DNA of 64,000 nt, taken from assembly GCA_019058245.1 (NCBI GenBank), contig JAHPZJ010000014.1, positions 51,085 to 115,084 of the forward strand, read 5' to 3'. The notes under the pieces were generated by a model. That model made no database searches and was not told where the DNA came from. It saw nothing but the letters and a program-made list of their open reading frames with translations. Position numbers and translations under genes: made by a program. Shown here one piece after another: positions 43,391 through 52,539 of this stretch; within the stretch, counting starts at the first letter, position 1, and every line of letters begins with the position of its first letter. This stretch comes from Promethearchaeota archaeon. GTDB taxonomy: Archaea; Asgardarchaeota; Lokiarchaeia; Sigyniarchaeales; SOKP01.

Positions 43391-44881
43391 TTAATCCATG
43401 CCAAGCAATGCACGCATGCCAGGATACTGACTCGCAGCTAACTCCTTCGATATCGTCTCTGCATAATTATGGATTATCCCTATAGCGATCAAAAGCCCCG
43501 TACCTGAAGTCAATGCACCTAATGAATCTGCCGAGAAACTTAAGATTGCGATAATTATTCCGTTGAGAATAACTAAAGTAGGGATGTACCGCTTAAGAAT
43601 TCGCTCGATGATTTTGGATGAGCTCCTAAACCCAGGAACCTGCATTTTCGAATCTAATATTTGCTGAGCTATATCTCTCGGTGCAAGACCCGAGACTTCG
43701 ACCCAGACACGACCGAGTACTATACAAAGGTATATAAATATAACAAGATATATCAGTGCTTTCGCTGGGTAATCAATTAACTGCTGATATCCCAATGGTG
43801 GAGTCAGTAACCAAACCAAACCCCCATAAGGCACTAATTGATTTCCTTGACCTCCACCTCCGGCTGATACAGAATGAAATTTCCCTATTAAATCAACCCA
43901 AAAATCAGGGACGCCCCACGAACGTAACCAACCCGATGGTCCAGCCAATAATTGCCCAAAAAATAAAATGTTCGCATATAATGCATTAACTAAAATAACC
44001 GGTATATTGGAAACATACAGGAGTTTCATTGGATATTTTCCCTTAAAACCTCGATAGCCTCGATATGCAAGTGGGATCTCAACGCGCGTAGATTCGAACC
44101 ATATTACTAATAAAAAGATAACTATAGTGGAAATTATGCCTAAAAGTGAGGGCAACCGTGATCCCCGTAAAAAAAGCCCTCCTACATTCGTCCTAGAATC
44201 TCCATCAAATATGGCAGTAAAAAATGCGATAACAATTCCTCTGGGAAGATAGACATTCGGAATACCTTCAACCTGAGTGGGAGCAAAACTAAAACAGTTC
44301 CAAAATATTTGACCAGCAACTCCTGCCGCGATAAATAGAGAAACTCCACTCCCTAATCCCCATCCTTTTTGAAGAACCTCATCTAAGAGAATAATAACTA
44401 TTCCTGCAAATAATAACTGGAAAAAAATAAAAAATGCATTATCTAATCCTAATTCGTTCGCCTTACCAAAAGCCCCTCCTATAATATAGGAAACTGCATT
44501 AAAGATTGTCAAAAAAACCGACATAACCTTTTGTGCTCCACTAAACATAGCTCTATCGTACGGATCAGACATATTTACATTTATTAACTTTGATCCCATA
44601 AGCAATTGCATGATAAGACCCGCTGTGACTATTGGTCCTATCCCTAATTCTGTTAAAGTGCCTCTCTGACTTGCTAGAATAACTCGAAGCCAATAAAAGT
44701 AATCTGTTGATTGTGCTAGATTTACTCCATATAAAGGAATATTACTCATTATCAAATAAATAATAAGGACAACAGCAGTCCAAATAAATTTCTCCTTAAA
44801 AGAAACCTCACGCTGTGGTTGTTTAATTTCGGGCATTACTTTTACAAAAGGGGTAAAGAACCTAAGAAATTTACCAGCCAT
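43391..44881 (-). CDS. secY: Preprotein translocase subunit SecY (Sec61 alpha)
   Basis: 496 residues, ten predicted membrane segments. N-terminal FTPFVKVMPEIKQPQREVSF, the plug/TM2 region, IWFESTRVEIPLAYRGYRG (cytoplasmic loop) and ISKELAASQYPGMRALLG at the C-terminus match archaeal Sec61 alpha. It forms the protein-conducting channel. Separated here from the ribosomal operon where archaeal secY often sits; the EMC3-like gene follows. Confidence 0.96.
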   Translation of the reverse strand: MAGKFLRFFTPFVKVMPEIKQPQREVSFKEKFIWTAVVLIIYLIMSNIPLYGVNLAQSTDYFYWLRVILASQRGTLTELGIGPIVTAGLIMQLLMGSKLINVNMSDPYDRAMFSGAQKVMSVFLTIFNAVSYIIGGAFGKANELGLDNAFFIFFQLLFAGIVIILLDEVLQKGWGLGSGVSLFIAAGVAGQIFWNCFSFAPTQVEGIPNVYLPRGIVIAFFTAIFDGDSRTNVGGLFLRGSRLPSLLGIISTIVIFLLVIWFESTRVEIPLAYRGYRGFKGKYPMKLLYVSNIPVILVNALYANILFFGQLLAGPSGWLRSWGVPDFWVDLIGKFHSVSAGGGGQGNQLVPYGGLVWLLTPPLGYQQLIDYPAKALIYLVIFIYLCIVLGRVWVEVSGLAPRDIAQQILDSKMQVPGFRSSSKIIERILKRYIPTLVILNGIIIAILSFSADSLGALTSGTGLLIAIGIIHNYAETISKELAASQYPGMRALLGMD

Positions 44882-45251
44882 AGTTTATCAATAGTGTGAG
44901 TCAATTAAATAATTTGTATAAGTTGATTATTTCAACTTCTTAACTTTTGAATGTAATATAAAAAAAATGGAATTTAAAAAAAAGTTTGCGATTTGACTTG
45001 ATCTTTACTTTGATAATAATTTACAAATTTGAAGCAGAATTAGACAATGGATTGGAAAAAAAGAAAATAAAAAAAATTTAATTCTTTTTAATTAAAAACT
45101 AAAAGTAATTGAATAATATTATAAAGATTTTATATAATCTTAAAATAGTATTATAATCCTTTTCTAGTGTTTTTATCTTTTTTTATTGTTTTTTAATTAT
45201 TTGTAAATTGCTTTTGTGGGTATCTCACTCTCACTTTTATAAAATATAAGA
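44882..45251. other. Interval between secY and the L12 operon
   Basis: AT-rich, no coding frame or RNA gene recognised. An A-rich block on this strand at 45054-45080 gives a T tract on the minus strand and may terminate the L11-L1-L10-L12 transcript. The secY promoter should lie near 44885-44960. Confidence 0.5.
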
Positions 45252-45542
45252 TTAAAAGAGACTTCCGATGCCAGTTGGCTCTTCTTCTTCGGTTTCTTCT
45301 TCTTTCTTTGTTTCTGCCTTTTTATCCTCAACAACTCCGCCAGTTGGGGCAGCGGCTACTGGTATTGCACTCGCAGATTGTATAATATCCTCTATATTTG
45401 TCTCCTTTAATCCTGCAATAAGTTTTGCAATTTCCGATTTATCAACCTTCGCACCTGCTGCGTTTAATACTTTTTCTACATTTGATTCGTTAACTTTACC
45501 TCCAGCTTTGTGAAGTAATAAAGCGGCATAGATACTTTCCAT
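45252..45542 (-). CDS. rpl12: Ribosomal stalk protein P1/aL12
   Basis: 96 residues. Helical N-terminal dimer domain (MESIYAALLLHKAGGKVNES), Ala-rich hinge, then an acidic tail ending EEEPTGIGSLF, the GTPase-factor-recruiting C-terminus of archaeal/eukaryotic P proteins. Last gene of the stalk operon. Confidence 0.95.
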   Translation of the reverse strand: MESIYAALLLHKAGGKVNESNVEKVLNAAGAKVDKSEIAKLIAGLKETNIEDIIQSASAIPVAAAPTGGVVEDKKAETKKEEETEEEEPTGIGSLF

Positions 45543-45610
45543 ATTTTATAACCTCTTTTTTTATAATTTTATATGTAATTTTAATTGAAATTTAAAATAA
45601 TCTTGATTTA

Positions 45611-46504
45611 TTATCCAAATAATCCTCCAATACCTACACTTTCAGATTCTTCTTCCTCTTCTGGTTCTTGTTCTTCAACTTTAGCCTTTTCGTCGTGAGG
45701 TGGAATTTGAATTCCTTCTCCAAAAATAATAACATTCAATATAGTGGCCTCAGAAGCAGCTTTTCGAATATAATCTTCCGTCATATCCTCTAGGAAAAAA
45801 GGCATCTCGAATAAAATCCCTAATGCTTCTCTATAAGCTTTAGTAACATTTTGTGTAAATTGTTCCATATCCATATACAAAATATCTTCTGGGATAATCT
45901 CACCATCACTCCATGCAAAATGGATCTTAATCAACGATTCTATTGGAGTTATTCCTAGTTTTTTCAAAACTGCTGCTTGTTTCACATCAACCAAATCGCC
46001 TGCTTTATGTGTTCTTGTATCTTCACGAATATATATTGTATCATTCATTATTCTGGTAGGTAACCGTAAAGTCATGTTCAATTCACTTATAACCTGTCCC
46101 GTAGGCAATCCCGTATCTCCTGCGGGAACCCATATATCTACTGGAGTGATTTCATTTGGTTTCGCGGGAACCATCCACTCATTTTCAAGAAAAATATTCT
46201 TCAATTCGAATAAATCGATGTTAGTGAACACAAGACTAGATTGACCGGGGATTTGCTCTGCGAATTCATCTAAATTTTTCTTTTTAGATTCTTTTTTAAA
46301 TTGTTCTATTGCTCGTTGTTGAAGTGATCTTTTTGACATTCGAAATTCTGCTTTCCCTCTTAAAATCTTTCTCATCGTCTGGATTTGCTTATCACTTATA
46401 TGAGCAACTTCAATTACGACAACATTCTTATAATTCTTAAATAAATCAATTAAGTAATTGATTTCATTAATTTTCCATTGTGGGATATGTTTATTTTCAA
46501 TCAT
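45611..46504 (-). CDS. rplJ: Ribosomal stalk protein P0/uL10
   Basis: 297 residues; N-terminal rRNA-binding domain (ILRGKAEFRMSKRSLQQRAI), inserted P0 domain, helices for L12 binding and an acidic C-terminus (EEEEESESVGIGGLFG). ATG 46504 lies 4 bp after the L1 stop. 68 bp before L12. Confidence 0.95.
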   Translation of the reverse strand: MIENKHIPQWKINEINYLIDLFKNYKNVVVIEVAHISDKQIQTMRKILRGKAEFRMSKRSLQQRAIEQFKKESKKKNLDEFAEQIPGQSSLVFTNIDLFELKNIFLENEWMVPAKPNEITPVDIWVPAGDTGLPTGQVISELNMTLRLPTRIMNDTIYIREDTRTHKAGDLVDVKQAAVLKKLGITPIESLIKIHFAWSDGEIIPEDILYMDMEQFTQNVTKAYREALGILFEMPFFLEDMTEDYIRKAASEATILNVIIFGEGIQIPPHDEKAKVEEQEPEEEEESESVGIGGLFG

Positions 46505-46508
46505 GTTT

Positions 46509-47237
46509 TCACACCTTGATACTTTTTAGGAACTCTTCTTGTACTTTCACAGGTTTTCCCATTGTTGATTTAAGATACATGGATTTAAAATTATTGAATT
46601 TATGGGGCATCTGATCGGCGATAAAATCTATTACTGTTTTCATATTTTCATATAACTTTTCCTGTTCCATAGATTTTTTACCTATCTTAATAAAAATAAT
46701 CGGTTGCTTTTTCATCTGAACGCGAATTACCTTTCTATAACGCTCGCTAGCTACTTTTAAATCTTCAGAACTAGAAATGATTCCATAACCTGTAGGGAAA
46801 GGTTTTGGCATTTTACCAACAGGTCCAAGGAACCTTGCTAAATACCTCGCAACGTCCCTCATCATTTTATCTTCAACAACAAAGTAGTCATATTTTTTAG
46901 CAAATTTTTTCTTGAATTTCTTCTCCTCATTGTTTAAACTTATCAGTCCAGTTGAATCCAGCGTATCCAATCCAAGTTTTTTTGCTTCGAGCAATATTTC
47001 ATCTGATGCAATCACGCAAATATTCGGGTTATTCCCTGTAATCACATCATGAGATAAAATAATTTCTTTATCTATTCTATTTTTTGGATCATTTAGATTA
47101 ATGTCTTTAATATTTATAATAAGGTCAATAGATTCATCAAATTTCCTTGATTTATCTTTAAAGCCTTCCTTTTTAATTATGGAAAAATCGAGTGCAGCAT
47201 TTAATGACTTTTTTAATAATTTATCATCTACTTTCAA
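46509..47237 (-). CDS. rplA: Ribosomal protein uL1
   Basis: 242 residues, L1-stalk protein. GPVGKMPKPFPTGYGIISSS and KQPIIFIKIGKKSMEQEKL are typical of archaeal L1. In many archaea L1 autoregulates this operon by binding its mRNA leader; no leader structure was verified here. Confidence 0.95.
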   Translation of the reverse strand: MKVDDKLLKKSLNAALDFSIIKKEGFKDKSRKFDESIDLIINIKDINLNDPKNRIDKEIILSHDVITGNNPNICVIASDEILLEAKKLGLDTLDSTGLISLNNEEKKFKKKFAKKYDYFVVEDKMMRDVARYLARFLGPVGKMPKPFPTGYGIISSSEDLKVASERYRKVIRVQMKKQPIIFIKIGKKSMEQEKLYENMKTVIDFIADQMPHKFNNFKSMYLKSTMGKPVKVQEEFLKSIKV

Positions 47238-47243
47238 GTTTTA

Positions 47244-47738
47244 TTACTCACCCCTTATCTTTTCGTCATATTCCCCATTTTGAACTCTTTTTTGAATGAC
47301 TCTGGGATCTTCTCCTTCAACAGTCAACCCTACAGATAATGCTGTACCCAAAACTGTTTTTATCGCTGCTTTATAGGTTTTATCCAAAAATTTCTCTCTT
47401 TTTGCGTCAACTACATTCTGGATTTGGTCTAAAGTTACATTTCCAATTTTTTGTTCAGAAACACTAGAACTACCCTTTTCAACCCCTAATTCTTTAAGCA
47501 AAAGTGATGCGGTAGAAGGGGTTTCAATATATATTTCAAATTGCTTTGTCTCTGGATCACATTCAATTCTCACTGGAACCGTCAAACCTTTGAATACTGC
47601 TGTTTGTGTGTTAATCTCATCGACAACATCTTTTATATTTATGCCTGTTGGTCCGACGGCAGGACCAATTGGAGGCCCCCCACTTGCACTTCCTCCAGTT
47701 ACCAATGCTTTTACGATAATTTTTCCCTTTTCACTCAT
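47244..47738 (-). CDS. rplK: Ribosomal protein uL11
   Basis: 164 residues. GGSASGGPPIGPAVGPTGIN is the proline-rich L11 N-terminus; the C-terminal rRNA-binding domain follows (QKIGNVTLDQIQNVVDAK). First gene of the L11-L1-L10-L12 operon, 6 bp before L1. Confidence 0.95.
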   Translation of the reverse strand: MSEKGKIIVKALVTGGSASGGPPIGPAVGPTGINIKDVVDEINTQTAVFKGLTVPVRIECDPETKQFEIYIETPSTASLLLKELGVEKGSSSVSEQKIGNVTLDQIQNVVDAKREKFLDKTYKAAIKTVLGTALSVGLTVEGEDPRVIQKRVQNGEYDEKIRGE

Positions 47739-48065
47739 TTCATTTCAGTTTTCAAATTAATCTTAAATTCAATGCTGATTTATAAAGGATTAGGAACGTA
47801 AAAATGAATATTTTCATCATTTTTTCATTTCAATATCTTAAATTTATTATATTGAAACCGTTGTATTATTACGTCCTAAGTCCTCTAAAAAATATTTGAA
47901 CTTAGTAATTTTGTAGAATGAAAGAACGTTAAAAAATTTTGCTAAAAATAAGAATAGAATAATAACTGCGATATTATTTAAGTGTATTAACATTATTCTG
48001 GTTTCATAAATCCTCAAAAAGTTGGTCAAAGATACTTTCTGAATTTAGGTTGCTATTTGAAATAA
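47739..48065. other. Interval upstream of the stalk operon
   Basis: Holds the presumptive promoter and leader of the L11 operon near 47745-47830. A 60-codon minus-strand frame (47847-48029) with one hydrophobic stretch was seen but has no ribosome-binding site or recognisable family. No RNA gene found. Confidence 0.4.
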
Positions 48066-49154
48066 TTAAAGGAAAAAATCCTGTACTATTTTTTCAATTG
48101 GTCGAAAAACTTTTAAATCGCCTTCCCAATTTTGTAAAAGATTGTAATAAATACCTTCTATTTTTTCAATTAAATTACTTAATATAACCTGAAGAGAATT
48201 TAACTTCTCCTTGCTTATTATTACACCATAGATAAAATCTCCTGGCTGAATAATAATGTATTTTCCTTTTTTCTCAATAATAGAAGTCTCTTTCTCTCCA
48301 CTAATTTGTTCAAGCATCATTCTTAAACTTGTCATTACTCCCGAAACAGAAGAGCTATAAGGAATTTGTTTCTCTTCTATAAAAGATTTTTCATAAATTA
48401 ATAATCCTGATTTATGCATAATAAAAAGGCTTTCAACCTTCTTTTGCCAATTATATTCTGAAAATGAAGGAGTAGATAAAAAAAAGGAATATAAGAAAAA
48501 TAATGCAATGATTTGTAAAAAATCTCCTACAATTCGAGAGATTAATCCGAATAAATTAAGTATAATATCCGTTGTTAGAAAAAATCCAGAAATTAGAGTT
48601 GTCATTCCCACTACAAATTGAATATATCTATATTTGAATTTCCCCAATATTGGATTTGATTTAAAGATTGAATTCAATTCTAAAGTATAAAAAATAAAAA
48701 ATACAATAAAAATAGGCCAAAACGTTAATGATATTACCTGTCCATATTGAAAATCATACAATATTATTATAAAAAACAAAATAATATCTGAAATGAAAAT
48801 TATGGTAAACAGATATCTTTTTATTAATACTGTATAGCTTTCGATAGTATAAATAAATAATATTACTCCTAAGATCATGGAGATGTAGCCACAATTTAAA
48901 TAGATTATCCTCAATTCAGAAGATATAACGTAATGATCTCCTATTATAAAAAATATCCACATAAATGAAAAACCTAAATATAGGTATACATATCCCCTCT
49001 CTTGAAGACTTTTTAATTCGTTTTTAAATTTAAAAACTCGCCCTAAGAAGATAATAGCAAACTCAAAATAGAGTAGCACTATTATCCATTCAGTTATCAA
49101 TGCTAGTTCTGCCATAGATCCTATTAATGGAAAATTTATTTCTTCAAATATCAT
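48066..49154 (-). CDS. Multi-span membrane protein with longin/roadblock-like C-terminal domain
   Basis: 362 residues. Seven or so predicted membrane segments fill residues ~12-235. The cytoplasmic domain (~240-362) begins YNWQKKVESLFIMHKSGLLI and continues with strand/helix alternation (KGKYIIIQPGDFIYGVIISK, LQVILSNLIEKIEGIYYNLL), like a longin or roadblock fold. It is paralogous to the next upstream gene (49171), which shares the NWQ-K-SL junction. A Ras-like GTPase gene faces the pair at 50541. A membrane sensor acting on a GTPase is the inferred role. Confidence 0.5.
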   Translation of the reverse strand: MIFEEINFPLIGSMAELALITEWIIVLLYFEFAIIFLGRVFKFKNELKSLQERGYVYLYLGFSFMWIFFIIGDHYVISSELRIIYLNCGYISMILGVILFIYTIESYTVLIKRYLFTIIFISDIILFFIIILYDFQYGQVISLTFWPIFIVFFIFYTLELNSIFKSNPILGKFKYRYIQFVVGMTTLISGFFLTTDIILNLFGLISRIVGDFLQIIALFFLYSFFLSTPSFSEYNWQKKVESLFIMHKSGLLIYEKSFIEEKQIPYSSSVSGVMTSLRMMLEQISGEKETSIIEKKGKYIIIQPGDFIYGVIISKEKLNSLQVILSNLIEKIEGIYYNLLQNWEGDLKVFRPIEKIVQDFFL

Positions 49155-49170
49155 GAAAAAATCTTAAATT

Positions 49171-50319
49171 TTAATTTGTATTAAGTAATATTTTAATTTC
49201 ATTGTTAAAATCTAAAAATATTTGACTCTCTTTACCCTCAATTGCTTTTAAATCAAGTATTATATTTCTATACAATTCAGTAAATCTCTCCCTTATTAGT
49301 TTTATAAAATATTTGATACTTATCATTTCCTTTTTTACCAAAATACAAAACATAAGAAAAGTTAAATCTCCCCCTCCATAATTTAACAATATCAAATTCT
49401 CACCTTGTTTGATTTTTTCTATCTTGAATTCTTTTGATTCCGTAACTCTTGAAATAATGTTATCTATTCCAATAATCCCATCAGGGAAGAGCATCTTATA
49501 TTCACTTGAAACATTAAAATCCTTCTTCATTTCCAAGTGTTCCTTATTGTTTTTAATAAAATTATATTGAAATATAACTTGAGATTTATCTGAGTTGATA
49601 ATATAAAGACTCAATAATTTTTCTTGCCAATTAAACTCTAAAAAGAGGGGGATACCAAAAATAGCATAAAATACGATAAATTGTCCTAAAATAATTATTG
49701 GACAATAAACTAATGCAATTATCATTTGTTGTGTGACAGTAAAGAAGTAAGGATTTTTCTCAGCACCGATTATTATCATTATTACAATTATACTTTCACC
49801 TATAAGCAGTAAGATTAATTTATTTCTGATAATTCCAGTTGAATTTTTTAATAATTTTAGATGAAAGAACAACATATACAACCCTCCAATAAAAACAGAT
49901 ACTATTACAAGAATTCCTACAATTGTGATGTTATTAATAATTAATATAAAAAGAGAAATTGTAAATGTAAACACACAAACTAGTTTTGTTATCTTCGTGT
50001 TAATTAAATCATTAAAATCTTTTTGAGATATTATCGCTAAAAATGAAAATGTAGCAATGAATATTAAAATATGTGAAGTTGTTAGATTAAAATTTGATAG
50101 TATTGGATTATCAACATAATAACTATTAATTGTGCGAATCACTATTCCTGTAAAACCAAATCCGTACAATGATCCGAAAGCTAATAAAAATTTATTAATT
50201 CCTAATTCTTCATCTTTAATTCGGAAATATCTATAAAAAAAATATATACTTATCTGATACCCAAGTATTAAAATAATATAGATAAATGGATAATGAAATT
50301 CTTTTAAATCAATTGCCAT
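49171..50319 (-). CDS. Paralogous multi-span membrane protein with longin/roadblock-like domain
   Basis: 382 residues, about seven or eight membrane segments in ~10-240, then a cytoplasmic domain starting FNWQEKLLSLYIINSDKSQV and including LILLNYGGGDLTFLMFCILV. Same architecture as the downstream gene, 16 bp away. Sequence divergence in the sensor half suggests different inputs. Divergent from the Ras-like GTPase. No histidine-kinase or other catalytic motif present. Confidence 0.5.
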   Translation of the reverse strand: MAIDLKEFHYPFIYIILILGYQISIYFFYRYFRIKDEELGINKFLLAFGSLYGFGFTGIVIRTINSYYVDNPILSNFNLTTSHILIFIATFSFLAIISQKDFNDLINTKITKLVCVFTFTISLFILIINNITIVGILVIVSVFIGGLYMLFFHLKLLKNSTGIIRNKLILLLIGESIIVIMIIIGAEKNPYFFTVTQQMIIALVYCPIIILGQFIVFYAIFGIPLFLEFNWQEKLLSLYIINSDKSQVIFQYNFIKNNKEHLEMKKDFNVSSEYKMLFPDGIIGIDNIISRVTESKEFKIEKIKQGENLILLNYGGGDLTFLMFCILVKKEMISIKYFIKLIRERFTELYRNIILDLKAIEGKESQIFLDFNNEIKILLNTN

Positions 50320-50540
50320 TGGGTATTATTAGTTTTTGAATATAATAAATGTTTATTGTATTGTTGTTCTCATAAAAAATGTTATTATTGGGTATAATTT
50401 ACATTAGGTATTATTATGCGAGTGTAATTCATGCCTTACAGAATTTTATTATCTTTAATAAAAGTTTAAAAAAAAAAATCGCTTATAATTAATATTAACT
50501 TTTTAAAAGAAATTTTAGCATTCCTAACAGGGGAAAAAGG

Positions 50541-51086
50541 ATTTCATTTGATTTTACATATAAGATAGGTGTTTTTGGCGATTCTGGTGTTGGAAAAACA
50601 ACACTAATTCATCGGTATATCACAGATAAGTTTAATTTAGACATTGGGAGGTCAATGGGAGTCAATGTGAATGCTAAAACCATAGACATAGAAGGTTTTG
50701 TAGTAAATTTACAAATATGGGATTTTGTAGGTGAGCAACGCTTCAAAACTCTATTGCCTATCTATGCTCGAGGGACTTTTGGAGGAATTTTTATGTACGA
50801 TATTTCTAATAAAAGTTCCCTCTTAAATTTAAATGAATGGATTCCACTTTTTCAAGATAAAGGAAAAAATCCCAATGATCAGATTCCAATTTTGATTGTT
50901 GGAGGTAAATCAGATTTGGATGCAGAAAGAAAGGTAAATCTTGATGATGCATATAGTTTATCAAATTCTTATGATATCCTCGAGTATATTGAATGTTCAT
51001 CAAAAACAGGTGAGAATGTGGAAAAAGTTTTTTCAACTTTAACAAAAGAGATTATAAAGAGATCAACATATTTATCTGCAACATAA
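50541..51086 (+). CDS. Ras-superfamily small GTPase, probable AUU start
   Basis: 181 residues: G1 GDSGVGKTT, switch I/II region SMGVNVNAK...WDFVGEQRF (Gly-Glu-Gln order, not Gly-Gln-Glu), G4 GGKSDL (NKxD degenerated to GKSD), G5 SSKTGEN. Rab/Ras-like, no C-terminal prenyl cysteine. The first ATG (50655) is after the P-loop and cannot be the start. The in-frame stop is at about 50497 and no ATG, GTG or TTG lies between. ATT (50541) follows GGGGA by six bases. Faces the membrane longin-like pair. Confidence 0.85.
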   Translation: MSFDFTYKIGVFGDSGVGKTTLIHRYITDKFNLDIGRSMGVNVNAKTIDIEGFVVNLQIWDFVGEQRFKTLLPIYARGTFGGIFMYDISNKSSLLNLNEWIPLFQDKGKNPNDQIPILIVGGKSDLDAERKVNLDDAYSLSNSYDILEYIECSSKTGENVEKVFSTLTKEIIKRSTYLSAT

Positions 51087-51254
51087 TCTACGTCCATGGT
51101 CTAAATCACATTTAAAATATTCCTCAGATAATATGTGTAAAATTGTCTCACGATCTAAATTAGTCTTTTTACTAATATCCTCTATTTCAATACCTGGAGT
51201 TGCTATTAATTGAAAGATTTCTTTCTTAACTTCCTCACTTACTTCTAAGCTCAT
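51072..51254 (-). CDS. Small helix-turn-helix-like protein
   Basis: 60 residues; IATPGIEIEDISKKTNLDRE and the following helix have the spacing of a winged or simple HTH. Its 3' end overlaps the GTPase stop by 15 bp on the opposite strand. Starts 32 bp after the cheB gene's stop on the same strand, so it may be co-transcribed with cheB. No family recognised. Confidence 0.45.
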   Translation of the reverse strand: MSLEVSEEVKKEIFQLIATPGIEIEDISKKTNLDRETILHILSEEYFKCDLDHGRRLCCR

Positions 51255-51286
51255 GATAATACACTATTAGTATTTATTAATAAATT

Positions 51287-52429
51287 TTAACCTACAAATC
51301 TAATTATTTCATTTACAATTTTATAGTTGGGTATTATTAAATTAGCTGCCCCAATTTCAGCAGCAACCTTTGGCATTCCATATAAAACACTTGTTTCCTC
51401 TGATTCAGCAATAGTTTTACCCCCTTCTTGTCTAATTGCCATTAATCCTGCAGCACCATCAGATCCCATACCTGTTAATAAAATACCAAGAGTTTTATCC
51501 TTATATACTCGTGCTGTAGAATAAAATAATACATCAACAGAAGGTCTACAAAAATTGACAGGCTCTCCTTCAAAGGTTCGAATACAAGGTGTATTATTTT
51601 TAACCGTAACTTGCATATGTTTGTCTCCTGGAGAAAAATAAATAGTACCTGGTGTAATTTCCTCATAATTTAATCCTATTTTTACCTCCATTTGACATAT
51701 ATCTTTTAATGTCATTACAAATTGACGCATGAAAAGATGATTTAAATGCTGGACAACTAAGATTGGTACAGGTAAATTGGCAGGAATATCACTTAGAATT
51801 GTTCTTAACGTTCTAGGGCCCCCTACACTCGCACCAATTACGACAATTCGAGTTGGTATTCTTGCCAACGTAGTAGAAGGCATCTCTAAAAAGAATTCTT
51901 CAGCCCTATTTTCTAATGATGCTCTGAGTTTCGTGGTTAATTGAAGTTCCCGCGTTTTTCTCATTTTTTGACCTTGTTTGATAAAACTATTTTTGTCTAA
52001 CAATCTAGATTTACTATCAATTTTTTGTTTTTTAGGAATAGTTGTCAATAAAACTTTAGAAACTAGATTATCTTTAATTTGTGGAAGTACTTCCTTCCAT
52101 AAACCTATGGGTTTAACGATATAATCATAAGATTTTAGAATAATTGGTATTTCAAAAGAATTTATCACTTTTGGATTTATATCCGTTAATATTATAGTTG
52201 GAATACTGAAACTATTCATTAAAAAATTAAATGAAGCTAACCATTCTTTATTTTTATGTTCAATATCGAGAATTAGCACATCTACTTCTTTCGTTTTAAT
52301 ACTATTGATTGCTTCTTGCCCATTTCGTGCTATTCCCTCGATTTTAATTTCACTATGAGAAGAAAGCATCTCAGATAATAAATTCCTGCGAAAAGTTGAT
52401 TCAGATGCTATTAATACTTTTTTCAGCAT
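51287..52429 (-). CDS. cheB: Chemotaxis methylesterase CheB
   Basis: 380 residues. Receiver domain (~3-115) with phosphoacceptor Asp in VDVLILDIEH and Lys in YIVKPIG. C-terminal esterase (~190-378) with the catalytic Ser in GASVGGPRTL, His in VVQHLNH and Asp in LLTGMGSDGAAGL. CheB removes methyl groups from (and deamidates) chemoreceptors. An MCP-like gene is at 15678; CheA, CheY and CheR are not in the window. Confidence 0.93.
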   Translation of the reverse strand: MLKKVLIASESTFRRNLLSEMLSSHSEIKIEGIARNGQEAINSIKTKEVDVLILDIEHKNKEWLASFNFLMNSFSIPTIILTDINPKVINSFEIPIILKSYDYIVKPIGLWKEVLPQIKDNLVSKVLLTTIPKKQKIDSKSRLLDKNSFIKQGQKMRKTRELQLTTKLRASLENRAEEFFLEMPSTTLARIPTRIVVIGASVGGPRTLRTILSDIPANLPVPILVVQHLNHLFMRQFVMTLKDICQMEVKIGLNYEEITPGTIYFSPGDKHMQVTVKNNTPCIRTFEGEPVNFCRPSVDVLFYSTARVYKDKTLGILLTGMGSDGAAGLMAIRQEGGKTIAESEETSVLYGMPKVAAEIGAANLIIPNYKIVNEIIRFVG

Positions 52430-52539
52430 TTTAGTTCTAATGGTCTACTATTGAAAATAATAAAAATACTCGTATAAATAAATACTGATAATAAAAATAA
52501 AACTTATTGCGAATCCGCTGGAATGATCAAATATTAAAA

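Noticed and set aside
47847..48029. 60-codon minus-strand frame with a hydrophobic stretch
   Set aside because: No ribosome-binding site, no family resemblance, and composition typical of AT-rich intergenic DNA.
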